Source: Caryophanales bacterium UBA7581 (GTDB lineage Bacteria > Bacillota_I > Bacilli_A > RFN20 > CAG-826). From it: 64,000 nt of DNA. Made by a program: the position numbers and the translations under genes. The notes under the pieces were generated by a model, which saw only the letters and a list, made by a program, of their open reading frames with translations, ran no database searches and had not been told where the DNA came from. Shown one piece after another: positions 37,736-46,992 of this stretch (position 1 is its first letter; each line of letters starts with the position of its first letter). The DNA lies in assembly GCA_002477825.1 (NCBI GenBank), contig DLKT01000003.1:6599-70598 (forward strand), read 5' to 3'.

Positions 37736-37761
37736 TAAAAAACCTCCTTTTTGTTAGATTT

Positions 37762-37790
37762 ATTATACCGAAATTTGTACTATCTTGCAA
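37762..37790 (-). promoter_or_regulatory. Promoter of the HAD-RDD pair
   Basis: On the minus strand: TTGCAA (37790-37785), 17 nt, TATAAT (37767-37762). A good sigma-A promoter about 27 nt before the HAD start. Confidence 0.8.
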
Positions 37791-37811
37791 TTTTTTAAAA
37801 TGAAAAATATA

Positions 37812-37840
37812 TTGTCATGAAACCGCTAACAAGGTAAAAT
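37812..37840 (+). promoter_or_regulatory. Promoter of preT-preA
   Basis: TTGTCA (37812-37817), 17 nt, TAAAAT (37835-37840), 38 nt before the preT start. The spacer contains a perfect cre box. Confidence 0.8.
37818..37831 (+). promoter_or_regulatory. cre box (CcpA operator), perfect match, in preTA promoter
   Basis: TGAAACCGCTAACA matches TGWAANCGNTNWCA at all fixed positions and lies immediately after the -35 hexamer. Predicted carbon catabolite repression of pyrimidine reduction. Confidence 0.83.
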
Positions 37841-37878
37841 ATAAGTAGAAAATTTTAATGAAATTAGGAGGAAGATTC

Positions 37879-39117
37879 ATGAAATCTTATCATGAAGAAT
37901 GGGAACCTGCTTATAGTCCTGATTTAGTGATTGAAGAAGCATCTCGATGTTTATTATGCTTAGATGCTCCTTGTTCATCATCTTGTCCAGCAGGAACAGA
38001 CCCAGCTAAATTTATTCGTAGTGTGCGTTTCCGTAATTTTAAAGGTGCGGCGGAAACGATTCGTATTAATAATGCCTTAGGTGCCGTTTGTGCGCGCGTA
38101 TGTCCAACAGAAAAATATTGTCAATTAGCGTGCTCTAGAACACAAATTGATCGACCCATTGATATTGGAAGAATTCAAAAGTATGTGACCGATTTTGAAG
38201 ATCGTATTCAAATGAAAGTTTATCATAAAGAAGCTTCAACTGGTAAAAGAGTGGCCATTATTGGTGCAGGACCTTCGGGCTTACAAGCGGCGGCTTCTTT
38301 AGCCTTAAAGGGTCATGAAGTCACCATTTATGAAAGCCAAGAAAAAGCGGGTGGCTGGTTGCGTTATGGTATTCCTGAATATCGCTTACCAAATGAAATC
38401 GTTGATAAAGAAATTCATCGCATTGAAGAATTAGGTGTAAAGATTGTAACGAATACAAATATTGATGATGATCGACTTGCAAAATTATTAAAAGAATATG
38501 ATGCGGTTTTATTATCGACAGGTTCACCAACCGGTCGTATTTTACCGATTTTTGAAAAGGTTAAAAATGTTGAAACTGCGGTTCACTTCTTAGCAAGAGT
38601 AAAAGAAGCAAAAGGCAATGTAGAAGTTCCTAATAAAGTATTAATTATTGGTGGTGGCGATGTCGCTATGGACGCTGCTACAACTTTAAAAGCATTAGGT
38701 GCTCAAGATGTAGTCGCCGTTGCTAGAGAAACGGCCGCCCGTTTCCCAGCCAGTAAAGAAGAATATCAAACTTCCCATGAAGCAAGAGTGTCTATTATTG
38801 ATGGTTTTACGCCTATTGATGTTAAAGATAACACTGTGACATTTGAACATGTTTCCATGAAAGGTAAACTTGAAATCACTGCGGATTTAATTCTCATTGC
38901 TTGTGGACAAATTTCTTCTTTAGAAAGTATGAAGAGTATTCCTCAAACCCGTGGAGAAGCAGAAACGGAAAATAATTTAGTAAAAGGATTCCATAATTTA
39001 TTTGTAGCGGGTGACATCGTTAAAGGCGATAAAAGTGTTGTGTATGCCGTTAGAACCGGTAAAGTTGCAGCGAATGATATCGATAATTATTTAAAAGGAG
39101 GAAAGAAAAATGACTGA
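37879..39117 (+). CDS. preT: NAD-dependent dihydropyrimidine dehydrogenase, PreT subunit
   Basis: 412 aa, equal in size to E. coli PreT. With PreA it reduces uracil and thymine using NADH (or works in reverse). The N-terminal region has two clustered Cys motifs ([14 protein letters not shown] near 27-40 and [15 protein letters not shown] near 75-89) for iron-sulfur clusters. The FAD-binding [10 protein letters not shown] lies near 133, and the NAD-binding [10 protein letters not shown] near 260. AGGAGG just before sets the ATG at 37879. It overlaps preA by 8 nt. The promoter has a cre box. Confidence 0.9.
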   Translation: MKSYHEEWEPAYSPDLVIEEASRCLLCLDAPCSSSCPAGTDPAKFIRSVRFRNFKGAAETIRINNALGAVCARVCPTEKYCQLACSRTQIDRPIDIGRIQKYVTDFEDRIQMKVYHKEASTGKRVAIIGAGPSGLQAAASLALKGHEVTIYESQEKAGGWLRYGIPEYRLPNEIVDKEIHRIEELGVKIVTNTNIDDDRLAKLLKEYDAVLLSTGSPTGRILPIFEKVKNVETAVHFLARVKEAKGNVEVPNKVLIIGGGDVAMDAATTLKALGAQDVVAVARETAARFPASKEEYQTSHEARVSIIDGFTPIDVKDNTVTFEHVSMKGKLEITADLILIACGQISSLESMKSIPQTRGEAETENNLVKGFHNLFVAGDIVKGDKSVVYAVRTGKVAANDIDNYLKGGKKND

Positions 39118-40345
39118 TTTATCCATTGATTTTTTAGGTGTTCATTTTCCTAACCCATTCTGTTTATCCTCCTCACCGGTAGGTAACTGCTATGAAATGT
39201 GCGCAAAAGCTTATGAAACAGGTTGGGGTGGCGTAGTATTCAAGACCATTGGTCCTAAACATTTCGTCATTCGTGAAGTTTCTCCTCGTTTTGATGCCTT
39301 AAGAAAAGAAGCAACGCCATGGATTGGTTTTAAAAACATGGAACAAATTGCTGAACATAGTCTAGAAGACAATTTAAGAGACTTAAGAAGATTAAAAGAG
39401 AATTACCCTAACCACGTTCTTATCGCGTCGATTATGGGCACAAATGAAGAGGATTGGGTCGAATTAGCTAAGCTGGTGGAAGAAGCTGGTGCCGATATGA
39501 TTGAAATGAACTTATCCTGTCCACAAATGACTTCTCACGCGATGGGATCCGATGTTGGAAGTAATCCTGCTTTATGTAAAAAATATTGTGAAGCCGTAAA
39601 AAGAGGTTCTAAATTACCGATGATGGCGAAAATGACACCGAACATTGGTGATATGTGTGAAGTGGCCATCGCTTGTATTGCGGGTGGTGCGGATGGTATT
39701 GCTGCTATTAACACGGTTAAATCCATTTTAAATGTCGATTTAGAAAAGAAGATTGGTCTTCCAATTGTAAACGGAAAATCTTCCATCTCGGGTTATTCAG
39801 GAAAAGCAGTAAAACCAATCGCATTACGTTTTATTCAACAAATGCGTACGAATCCTCAATTAAAGAATGTTCCTATTTCTGGTATTGGTGGTATTGAAAC
39901 TTGGGAAGATGCTTGTGAATTCTTCTTATTAGGAGCAACGACTTTACAAGTAACAACCGCGATTATGCAATATGGTTATCGTATTGTTGAAGACTTAATT
40001 TCCGGTATGTCCTATTATTTAGAAGATCATGGATATCATCATCTTTCTGAAATTATTGGTTTAGCGAATGATAATATTATTCCATGTGAAGAATTAGACC
40101 GTGATTATATCGTTTATCCAAAATTTAATGAAGAGACTTGTGTGGGCTGTGGCCGCTGCTACATTTCTTGTTTTGATGGAGGCCATCAAGCGATTGTCTT
40201 TGATGAAGAAAAACGTAGACCATCAGTGAATAAAGAAAAATGTGTGGGTTGCCATTTATGCGCAACCGTATGTCCAACGCGTTCTATCTCAAAAGGTGAA
40301 ATTTTCTATAAAAACGGAGATAGAAAAGAAAAACCGATATTATAA
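39110..40345 (+). CDS. preA: NAD-dependent dihydropyrimidine dehydrogenase, PreA subunit
   Basis: 411 aa catalytic subunit. A TIM-barrel FMN domain related to dihydroorotate dehydrogenase fills residues 1-310 ([12 protein letters not shown] near 15, EMNLSCPQM near 130, IAAINTVKS near 193, [11 protein letters not shown] near 260). A ferredoxin domain with two [4Fe-4S] motifs follows: [11 protein letters not shown] near 344 and [12 protein letters not shown] near 380. The catalytic Cys region (LSCPQM) is intact. Its start lies 8 nt inside preT. A terminator follows the stop. Confidence 0.92.
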   Translation: MTDLSIDFLGVHFPNPFCLSSSPVGNCYEMCAKAYETGWGGVVFKTIGPKHFVIREVSPRFDALRKEATPWIGFKNMEQIAEHSLEDNLRDLRRLKENYPNHVLIASIMGTNEEDWVELAKLVEEAGADMIEMNLSCPQMTSHAMGSDVGSNPALCKKYCEAVKRGSKLPMMAKMTPNIGDMCEVAIACIAGGADGIAAINTVKSILNVDLEKKIGLPIVNGKSSISGYSGKAVKPIALRFIQQMRTNPQLKNVPISGIGGIETWEDACEFFLLGATTLQVTTAIMQYGYRIVEDLISGMSYYLEDHGYHHLSEIIGLANDNIIPCEELDRDYIVYPKFNEETCVGCGRCYISCFDGGHQAIVFDEEKRRPSVNKEKCVGCHLCATVCPTRSISKGEIFYKNGDRKEKPIL

Positions 40346-40357
40346 AGTAAACGAAAA

Positions 40358-40383
40358 AGCGAGGATTTATCCTCGTTTTTTTG
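40358..40383 (+). terminator. Terminator of preT-preA
   Basis: CGAGGA/TCCTCG stem with loop TTTA, preceded by an A run and followed by T7. Confidence 0.85.
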
Positions 40384-40439
40384 TTATCTTTTCTATTTTT
40401 GGGGAATGATGTAAAATAGAGTAGAAAAGAGGGATGATG

Positions 40440-41798
40440 ATGAATTTATCCAAAGTACAAGTAAAGCCTATCAAAAAAGAAGTTGATTTGTTAGGAAACT
40501 TTGAAGAAACCAATTTAGGTTATACAACCCTAGAATTAGCCAAAGAAGAAGCGGAAAGATGCTTACATTGTCCGCATGCTCCTTGTATGAAAGCTTGTCC
40601 AGCTCATAATCATATTCCTGATTTTATTGAACAAATTAAAAATGGAAATGGTTTAGAAGCCAATAAAATATTACGAATTACTACGATTTTTTCTTCTATT
40701 TGTGGTCGCGTATGCCCGCACGAAAAACAATGTGAAAGCGTATGTGTCCGGGCAAGAAATGGGGAGGCGGTTGCCATTCGTAATTTAGAGCGCTTTGCCT
40801 CAACTTTTTCAGTAACCATGGAAAAGCCTAAGGAAGAAAGAAAAGAAAAAATTGCTATTATTGGCGCTGGTCCTGCGGGACTTATGTGCGCGTATCGATT
40901 AAGAACACATGGTTATCAAGTCGATATTTATGATGAAAATCAAAAAGCGGGCGGTGCACTAACTTATTCCATTCCATCTTTCCGTTTACCTTATGAAGAA
41001 GTCGAAAAAGTCGTTAAGAATTTAGAAGGAATGGGAGTTCAATTTTTCTTAAATCATAAAGTCGAAGGAGATTTAGAAACTTTTATTTCAGATCGTGGTT
41101 ATCAAAAAATGGTAGTGGCCACCGGCGCAACAAAAGATAAATATATGCATTTACCAGGAGAAAATTTAGAAAACGTTTGGCCAGCGAATGCATTATTAAT
41201 TAAAGCGAAAAAAATTATGCTTCATGAACTTGAAGAAGAACTACCTTTAAAAAATGCGAAAAAAGTTGTAGTTATTGGCGGCGGAAATACGGCGATGGAC
41301 GCTGCTTCATACTTACGTAGATTAGGTGTAGAAGTTATCGTAATGTATCGACGCTCAGAAGAAGAAATGCCCGCAAATAAAGAAGAACTTGAAGAAGCAA
41401 AAAAAGAAGGTATTCAATTTATGTTCTTAACAAATCCTAACGCTTTTTTAGGAGAAAAAGAGGTTTCTGCTATTTCTTTTGTTCATATGGAACTATTAGA
41501 TGAGCTTGATAAAAGTGGTAGAAAGAAATGCAGAGAAAAGCCGAATTCACAAGAGAATTTGCAAGGAGTTGGTGGTGTAGTTACTGCAATAAGCGCTTCT
41601 AGTAATATTGAATTCATTCCTAATGCGTTTGATATGAGTTCGTGGGGAAGTATTGTTGTAAATGATGAAGGTCAAACGAGTAATGACCAATTTTATGCAG
41701 GTGGCGATGTTGTAACGGGACCCTTAACCGTTGTTCATGCAATGAAAGCGGGAGACACCATTGCAGAATCTATTCATCAATCTTTAATCAATAAATAA
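40440..41798 (+). CDS. GltD/NfnB-like iron-sulfur flavoprotein oxidoreductase
   Basis: About 452 aa. It has the build of the glutamate synthase small subunit and of NfnB/SudA: an N-terminal Cys domain with CLHCPHAPCMKACPAHNHIP near 42-61 and CGRVCPHEKQCESVC near 89-103, an FAD site GAGPAGLMCAYRL near 140, and an NAD(P) site GGGNTAMDAASYLRR near 280. Neither a GltB partner nor an NfnA partner is present, and the gene stands alone after the preTA terminator. It may deliver electrons from NAD(P)H to an unlinked partner. Three ATG codons in a row (40434, 40437, 40440) are possible; AAGAGGG spacing favours 40440. Confidence 0.85.
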   Translation: MNLSKVQVKPIKKEVDLLGNFEETNLGYTTLELAKEEAERCLHCPHAPCMKACPAHNHIPDFIEQIKNGNGLEANKILRITTIFSSICGRVCPHEKQCESVCVRARNGEAVAIRNLERFASTFSVTMEKPKEERKEKIAIIGAGPAGLMCAYRLRTHGYQVDIYDENQKAGGALTYSIPSFRLPYEEVEKVVKNLEGMGVQFFLNHKVEGDLETFISDRGYQKMVVATGATKDKYMHLPGENLENVWPANALLIKAKKIMLHELEEELPLKNAKKVVVIGGGNTAMDAASYLRRLGVEVIVMYRRSEEEMPANKEELEEAKKEGIQFMFLTNPNAFLGEKEVSAISFVHMELLDELDKSGRKKCREKPNSQENLQGVGGVVTAISASSNIEFIPNAFDMSSWGSIVVNDEGQTSNDQFYAGGDVVTGPLTVVHAMKAGDTIAESIHQSLINK

Positions 41799-41835
41799 AA
41801 AAATGGGTAATGTGTGATAACTTACCCATTTTTTT
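41797..41835. terminator. Bidirectional terminator between NfnB-like and flippase genes
   Basis: A stem of ATGGGTAA/TTACCCAT extended by A-T pairs, with a loop of 11 nt and T7 on one side and A6 on the other. Confidence 0.85.
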
Positions 41836-41851
41836 ATGATGTGGTTATAAT

Positions 41852-43357
41852 TTATTTTGTTAGTTCTGCTTCTTTTTTATGACGAATAAAGGAACAAACT
41901 AAATTTTCATTTAAAATAAGAAGGAGTCCAACATATATAAAAGCATCGAATAGTAAAATGATAATAATTCTTTCAAAATAAGAATAATTGAAAACTGATA
42001 AATAACGATTAGCAAAATAAGAAATAACGGCGACAACAATAGCAGAAACAAGTATTTTTAAATTGTTTTTGTTGAAAATTGCTTTAAAAGAATACTCTCG
42101 AGTTAAGTAAATAAGAATAACTAAGATAATTAAATCAGTTATAGATGTTGCTAAGGCAATTCCAATAGAAGGAGAAGAAGAGAATACTTTTGCTAGAATT
42201 ACACTAAGAAGTAAATTGCTTAACATGCCACCGCTCATGGTATATAGATAAATCTTTTCTTTCCCCATGGGTAATAAAATAGAGTTATAAATCATATCTG
42301 AAATTGAATAAGTGAGCGTCATACTTGCAAGAATAATTAACGTTGTAGCGGCGTTTTCATAACCATTTGCCCCAGATATTAAACCAGTAACACTATGAGA
42401 AAGTGTAGTTAACGTGGCAATTGCGGGTAAAGCAATAAAGCAACAAATATTCATACTATATCGCGTTAAATTATGGAAAAACACTTTATTTTCCATTTGA
42501 TAATAATACGTAGCGCGCGGAATGAACACAGCGCTTAAAGAAGTAATTAAAGTAATTACGACTTCAATGGCTTTAATGCCTACAGAATAGGAGCCGACTT
42601 CTTTTTTTGTAGGGTCCATTAACCCTAAAATAAACGAATCGTTTTGATTATAAAGCGTTAAAACAATGGATAAACCAAAAACAACAAGTAAAGGTTTGAT
42701 ATAGGCTTTCAGTTGATAAGGTCTTGTTTTTTTAAAAGAAATATGTCGATGTAAGAAAAGTAAATTCAAAAATACGGTAATATAAGTCGTCATACAGGCA
42801 AAGAAAGCATATAAATAGATTTGTTCTTCAAAGGGACGAACTACACCATTTTCAGGAAGTTTAATATATAAAAGAATTAATAAAGCAGAAGTGGCTAAAG
42901 CAAGAATGGAACGGAAAGCTGTATAGTAATGTTTTTCTAAAGCAATATAAATCCATTCAAACGAGAAAGCACCGACTAAAAAATTCGTGGAAAGAAGGAA
43001 AATCAATGCGCGATTTTTCCATAATTCGCCTTGACTGGCTACCATAATAGTCACCATGAGACCAAAAGATAATAAAGTTAAAATGGCTTGTAGTAAAAAG
43101 AATTCCTGGGCTTTATGAGATAAAGCTTCTTTATCATCACGAACTTTTGTACATTCGCGAATCGCAATGGTGGGGATTCCTAATTTAGCTAGAGTTAAGA
43201 AATAATAAACAAAGGTATTAGCCCATGTATAAGTTCCCATTCCAGCATCACCTAAAGCTCTACAGGCAAAGGGAAAGGAAATAAAAGAAAGAATTGTGAC
43301 TGTAATGGTTCGAATCATATGAACGATGACACTATAACGAATATTGTTATTTTTCAT
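41852..43357 (-). CDS. Polysaccharide flippase (Wzx/MATE-like)
   Basis: About 501 aa with twelve to fourteen membrane segments, of the oligosaccharide flippase family that moves lipid-linked sugar units across the membrane. The N-terminal FPFACRALGDAGMGTYTWAN is the typical first motif, followed by KLGIPTIAIRECTKVRDD. The ATG at 43357 has AAGGAG 9 nt upstream; an earlier in-frame ATG (43381) does not. It diverges from the adjacent glycosyltransferase gene and belongs functionally with the three glycosyltransferases that follow. Confidence 0.88.
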   Translation of the reverse strand: MKNNNIRYSVIVHMIRTITVTILSFISFPFACRALGDAGMGTYTWANTFVYYFLTLAKLGIPTIAIRECTKVRDDKEALSHKAQEFFLLQAILTLLSFGLMVTIMVASQGELWKNRALIFLLSTNFLVGAFSFEWIYIALEKHYYTAFRSILALATSALLILLYIKLPENGVVRPFEEQIYLYAFFACMTTYITVFLNLLFLHRHISFKKTRPYQLKAYIKPLLVVFGLSIVLTLYNQNDSFILGLMDPTKKEVGSYSVGIKAIEVVITLITSLSAVFIPRATYYYQMENKVFFHNLTRYSMNICCFIALPAIATLTTLSHSVTGLISGANGYENAATTLIILASMTLTYSISDMIYNSILLPMGKEKIYLYTMSGGMLSNLLLSVILAKVFSSSPSIGIALATSITDLIILVILIYLTREYSFKAIFNKNNLKILVSAIVVAVISYFANRYLSVFNYSYFERIIIILLFDAFIYVGLLLILNENLVCSFIRHKKEAELTK

Positions 43358-43455
43358 AAAGCCACACTCCTTTCTATACATTTTACCATTCTTCGTTTTA
43401 AAAGTGTATTTTTTTCATGGTAATTTATCTTTTTGATTAAGGCCTTTCTAAACTA

Positions 43456-43464
43456 TGGTATACT
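43456..43464 (+). promoter_or_regulatory. Extended -10 promoter of the family 4 glycosyltransferase
   Basis: TG-G-TATACT lies 20 nt before the start codon, with a TTGATT at a long 20-nt spacing. Confidence 0.5.
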
Positions 43465-43484
43465 ATTATTTGAGGGAATTTCTT

Positions 43485-44696
43485 ATGAAGATTTTAGCCA
43501 TTTGTCAACACTATAGTCCAGAGCCATTTGTTGTTTCAAAATTCATGGAACAACTTGTTTTGCTTGGTCATGAAGTGCATGTGGTCACTGGATTTCCTAA
43601 TTATGGCTATAATCGAATTATGGATGGATATAATGGAAAAAAAGAAATGGATGAAGTCATCAATGGCGTATTTGTCCATCGCGTAAAAATTTATCCTAGA
43701 AAAAATAGTAAACTTTCTATTTGTAGAAATTATCTTTCCTTTTGGAGAAACTCCAAAAAATATGTTCGAAAACTCGATGATTCTTTTGATGTGGTTTTTA
43801 CAATGACACTATCGCCTGTCATTGCCGCAGCGAGTGCGAATCTCTATGCGAAAAAACATAAAAAACCATTACTTCATTATTGCGTTGATTTATGGCCGGA
43901 GTCTTTAGTTATTACCAAAATTATTCGTCCTCGTGGACTTGCTTATAATTTTTTCTATAAGTGGAGCAAAAGTATCTATCAAAGAGCGGATAAAATTCTC
44001 GTTTCTTCGCCTTCTTTCTTAACTTATTTTAAAGAAGTCCTTCATTTAGAAGAAAAAGAGTATGATCTTCTTTATCAACCGGCATTATTAGAAGAAGAAA
44101 GCGTAGAAGCGGAAGAGTATGAAAAAGGTACGTTGAATATTGTTTATTGTGGAAATATGGGGAAATTACAATGTTTAAATATCATTGATGAAATGTTAGA
44201 GAAAGTGAATCAAGATGCTTCTCTTCGTTTCCATTTTATTGGCATGGGAAGTGAAAAAAAGCATTTCTTTGAAAGAATTCATCAAAAAGGTTTAGATCAG
44301 TTTGTTATTGATCATGGCCCATTACCAACAAAAAAAGCCATTCGTTATTTTAAAAACGCAGATGTTTTATATGTGGCTTTAAAGAAAGATGGCTATGTGG
44401 GACATACTATTCCGAATAAACTCATCTTTTATTTAGCATTTGGTAAACCGATTCTTGCTATGGTGGATCATGATGCGAAAGATGTCTTACAAAAAGCGCA
44501 AGGTAGTATTATTGTTGAAGAAAGTGCTGAATCTCTTTATCAAGGGATTCAACAATTCATGCATTTAACTTTAGAACAAAAAGAAAAACTTGGTCAAAAT
44601 AACCAAGTCTATTTTAAAAATCATTTTACGCTTTCTTTATTATCAAAGAAATTAGAAGAAGAACTATGTAGTCTAATAAAAGAATCAAATTCCTGA
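43485..44696 (+). CDS. Family 4 glycosyltransferase (WbuB-like)
   Basis: About 403 aa GT-B enzyme. The N-terminal CQHYSPEPFVVSKFMEQLV and HVVTGFPNYGY are characteristic of the WbuB-like branch that works on lipid-linked amino-sugars. The C-terminal domain has NIVYCGNMGKLQ near 222 and the donor-site KLIFYLAFGKPI near 320. GAGGGA 7 nt upstream sets the ATG at 43485; an ATG at 43455 lies before the promoter. The last 76 nt overlap the end of the convergent glycosyltransferase gene. Confidence 0.88.
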   Translation: MKILAICQHYSPEPFVVSKFMEQLVLLGHEVHVVTGFPNYGYNRIMDGYNGKKEMDEVINGVFVHRVKIYPRKNSKLSICRNYLSFWRNSKKYVRKLDDSFDVVFTMTLSPVIAAASANLYAKKHKKPLLHYCVDLWPESLVITKIIRPRGLAYNFFYKWSKSIYQRADKILVSSPSFLTYFKEVLHLEEKEYDLLYQPALLEEESVEAEEYEKGTLNIVYCGNMGKLQCLNIIDEMLEKVNQDASLRFHFIGMGSEKKHFFERIHQKGLDQFVIDHGPLPTKKAIRYFKNADVLYVALKKDGYVGHTIPNKLIFYLAFGKPILAMVDHDAKDVLQKAQGSIIVEESAESLYQGIQQFMHLTLEQKEKLGQNNQVYFKNHFTLSLLSKKLEEELCSLIKESNS

Positions 44697-45802
44697 GCAA
44701 CTTTAGAAATGGCATAATGAGAAAGAGCAATTTTTCTTGCTTGCTGTGCCTTTTTTTCACGCTCTTTTGCGGTTAATTCAAAGAAATCGACAAAGCCATT
44801 ATAGATTTCATGTTCTTTTCCTGAGCCAATATAAAATAATGTATCTTGAAACATTTTTTGAATGGTCTCATTTTCCGTGGTCATCGTAGGTGTTCCACTA
44901 GCGATGTATTCTAGCATTTTACTAGGGAAAGACAAAGCTTCAAGTTCTTTATTTAATGGACGTGGGTTAATATTTAATAAAGCGTTTTGTTCATAAAAAG
45001 CAATTTCTTTTTTAGATAAAAGTCCTACATAATGAATGCGTGAATCTTTTAAAGCATAATCTTTAACTAAACTTACACTTGGCCCTTGACCCGCAATGAT
45101 TAAATGATGAGAAGTTGGATAACGATGAAAAGCTTCTAATAGGGCAAAAATACCATATTTTTCATATAAAGCACCGCCAAAGAAAATGTAATTGTCGTAT
45201 AATCTTGTAATCGCGGGCGCTGCTTCTTTTTCATCAATTAAACCTTCTTTTATAAAACAAGGACGATGCAAAAGGTTACTTGCTTCATTTAATCCTTCCG
45301 TTAACGCGTAATATAAATCATATTTTGGGAAGTAGGATTCAACCGTATGAATATATTTTTTAGACACTCCTGTAATGTTTTTAGGATGATCCGTAATAAT
45401 CCCAACAATAGGTAAATGGAATTTTTTAGAAATACGGAAAGCTAATTTTACAAGAGCGATATTTAGTGAATCGACAAAGAGAATTGTATCAGAATGAATG
45501 TATTTCCTTATTTTCTTTAAAGAATAATGCGCAATTTGTAAAGATTTTATTTTAGGAACATTCAAAAAAGATAAGTAATGAAAGTGAATTCCATTACTTT
45601 CACTTTCTTCTTTTTTTATCCATTGATTGTTAAAAATGGTAAGAGGACGATAAGAAAGAACATCCACGTTATAGTGGACCGCGAGCATTTTGATAAAAGA
45701 ACTATAAAAATGTTGATTAGAAGGATTGGCATGATTTCCTTTTTTTAATAAAAGAGCGAAATCGTCTTCGGATAAAGTTGTGGATAATACTAAAGCATGC
45801 AT
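44621..45802 (-). CDS. Glycosyltransferase, GT-B fold
   Basis: About 393 aa. The N-terminal half is loosely conserved; the C-terminal half is a GT4-like donor domain with FFGGALYEKYGIFALLEAF near 214, IIAGQGPS near 240, and LSFPSKMLEYIASGTPTMTT near 300 in place of the E-x7-E motif. The ATG at 45802 has GGAGGA about 8 nt upstream, and the upstream gene ends 1 nt before it. The frame is open for 29 further codons inside that gene, which is probably not translated. Its 3' end overlaps the plus-strand glycosyltransferase by 76 nt. Confidence 0.82.
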   Translation of the reverse strand: MHALVLSTTLSEDDFALLLKKGNHANPSNQHFYSSFIKMLAVHYNVDVLSYRPLTIFNNQWIKKEESESNGIHFHYLSFLNVPKIKSLQIAHYSLKKIRKYIHSDTILFVDSLNIALVKLAFRISKKFHLPIVGIITDHPKNITGVSKKYIHTVESYFPKYDLYYALTEGLNEASNLLHRPCFIKEGLIDEKEAAPAITRLYDNYIFFGGALYEKYGIFALLEAFHRYPTSHHLIIAGQGPSVSLVKDYALKDSRIHYVGLLSKKEIAFYEQNALLNINPRPLNKELEALSFPSKMLEYIASGTPTMTTENETIQKMFQDTLFYIGSGKEHEIYNGFVDFFELTAKEREKKAQQARKIALSHYAISKVAQEFDSFIRLHSSSSNFFDNKESVK

Positions 45803-45803
45803 A

Positions 45804-46889
45804 TTATTCTTCCTCCTTCCATAGAGCAATATGAATTTGAGAAGAGACTTCATAAGTGTTTTGTTTAGCAACGGAAGTAGCATAATCAAAACAATCGTCG
45901 CTTAATAAGCTTTGAATAGCAGATATAATTTTTTGATTATCATCTAAAGGAACAATATATCCGTTTTTTGTAGGGGTTATCAAAGCGTGAGCGGCAATAA
46001 TTTTATCACTAGCAATGACGCCTAAACCTTGAGATAGAGCTTCATTAATTACATGACCATAGATATCTTCTTTAGAAAGCAAAATAAAACCGGAAGAAGC
46101 ACGCATCAAAGGGAATAACTCACTTCTTTTTAAAAAGGGCAAAATGGTAACGTTTTGCATATGATTTTGTTCGATAAATAATTGATAATTTTTTTCTTCT
46201 TTACCGCCACCAACAAGAACTAAATGTAGATGAGGTAAATCTTTAAAAATGGTAAGAAGCTGTTCCATATTTTTTCTTTTAATGAACTGTCCTACCGAAA
46301 TAAAAATAGGTTCTTTACTAGATAAATGATGCTGTTCTAGTATTTTTTCTTTTTCTATCGATGTTAAAGGTGCTTTGGCTATCTCATCTTCGGTAATAGT
46401 GGCATAAGGGAAGTAGCGGATATCTTCTTTTCTTGCGCCATAATGTAATAAATATTCATCGCAAGCATTAGTAGGTGAGTAGTAGCGGAAAGCGTGTGAA
46501 ATTATTTTTTTCTTTAAATGAAGACGCCATTTGGGGTCGGAATGAACGACACCACCATTTACATATAAAGCGTAAGGAATGTGGTGGCGTATCATATATT
46601 GGATGGCAATGATCTCAGCAAAGGTAGAGTAGCCATTCATGATAATTAAATCATATTTGCCTTTTTTTATTTCATGAACAATTCCATGAGAATAAAAATT
46701 CTCATTTCCTATTTGAATCCCTTTTAAAAAGGCATGTGGAAAAGGAATCTCTTTTTCATAAAAAAGAGAATTTCTGTCTTTGTTTGTTTTTCTTTCAAAT
46801 AAAACAAAGATATCTAATTCTTTCGCAATTCGTTTTAATAGTTCAACCTTATAAGGTGCGGGATGATTAAAAACAAATAGAATCTTCAT
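45804..46889 (-). CDS. Glycosyltransferase family 4 protein
   Basis: About 361 aa GT-B glycosyltransferase. The acceptor domain begins KILFVFNHPAPYKVELLKRI. The donor domain has FISVGQFIKRKNMEQLL near 200 and the E-x7-E region EDIYGHVINEALSQGLGVIAS near 285. It heads a two-gene minus-strand operon with the next glycosyltransferase (1-nt gap). The ATG at 46889 has AGAGGCG upstream; an ATG at 46937 lies before the likely -10 (TATAAT at 46914-46909) and is not used. Confidence 0.87.
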   Translation of the reverse strand: MKILFVFNHPAPYKVELLKRIAKELDIFVLFERKTNKDRNSLFYEKEIPFPHAFLKGIQIGNENFYSHGIVHEIKKGKYDLIIMNGYSTFAEIIAIQYMIRHHIPYALYVNGGVVHSDPKWRLHLKKKIISHAFRYYSPTNACDEYLLHYGARKEDIRYFPYATITEDEIAKAPLTSIEKEKILEQHHLSSKEPIFISVGQFIKRKNMEQLLTIFKDLPHLHLVLVGGGKEEKNYQLFIEQNHMQNVTILPFLKRSELFPLMRASSGFILLSKEDIYGHVINEALSQGLGVIASDKIIAAHALITPTKNGYIVPLDDNQKIISAIQSLLSDDCFDYATSVAKQNTYEVSSQIHIALWKEEE

Positions 46890-46966
46890 AAAAAAACGCC
46901 TCTTTTTTATTATACACAATCTTTTATTGGCTTTCATTAATAAATGTTTTTAGAAAAGGCAATTTA

Positions 46967-46975
46967 TGATAAAAT
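46967..46975 (+). promoter_or_regulatory. Extended -10 promoter of ung
   Basis: TG-A-TAAAAT ends 17 nt before the ung start. No clear -35. Confidence 0.45.
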
Positions 46976-46992
46976 GAAAAAGGTGATAAGAA

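Noticed and set aside
41852..46889. Polysaccharide cluster as a recently transferred island
   Set aside because: Base composition and codon use look like the flanks by eye, and no transposase, integrase or repeat borders are visible.
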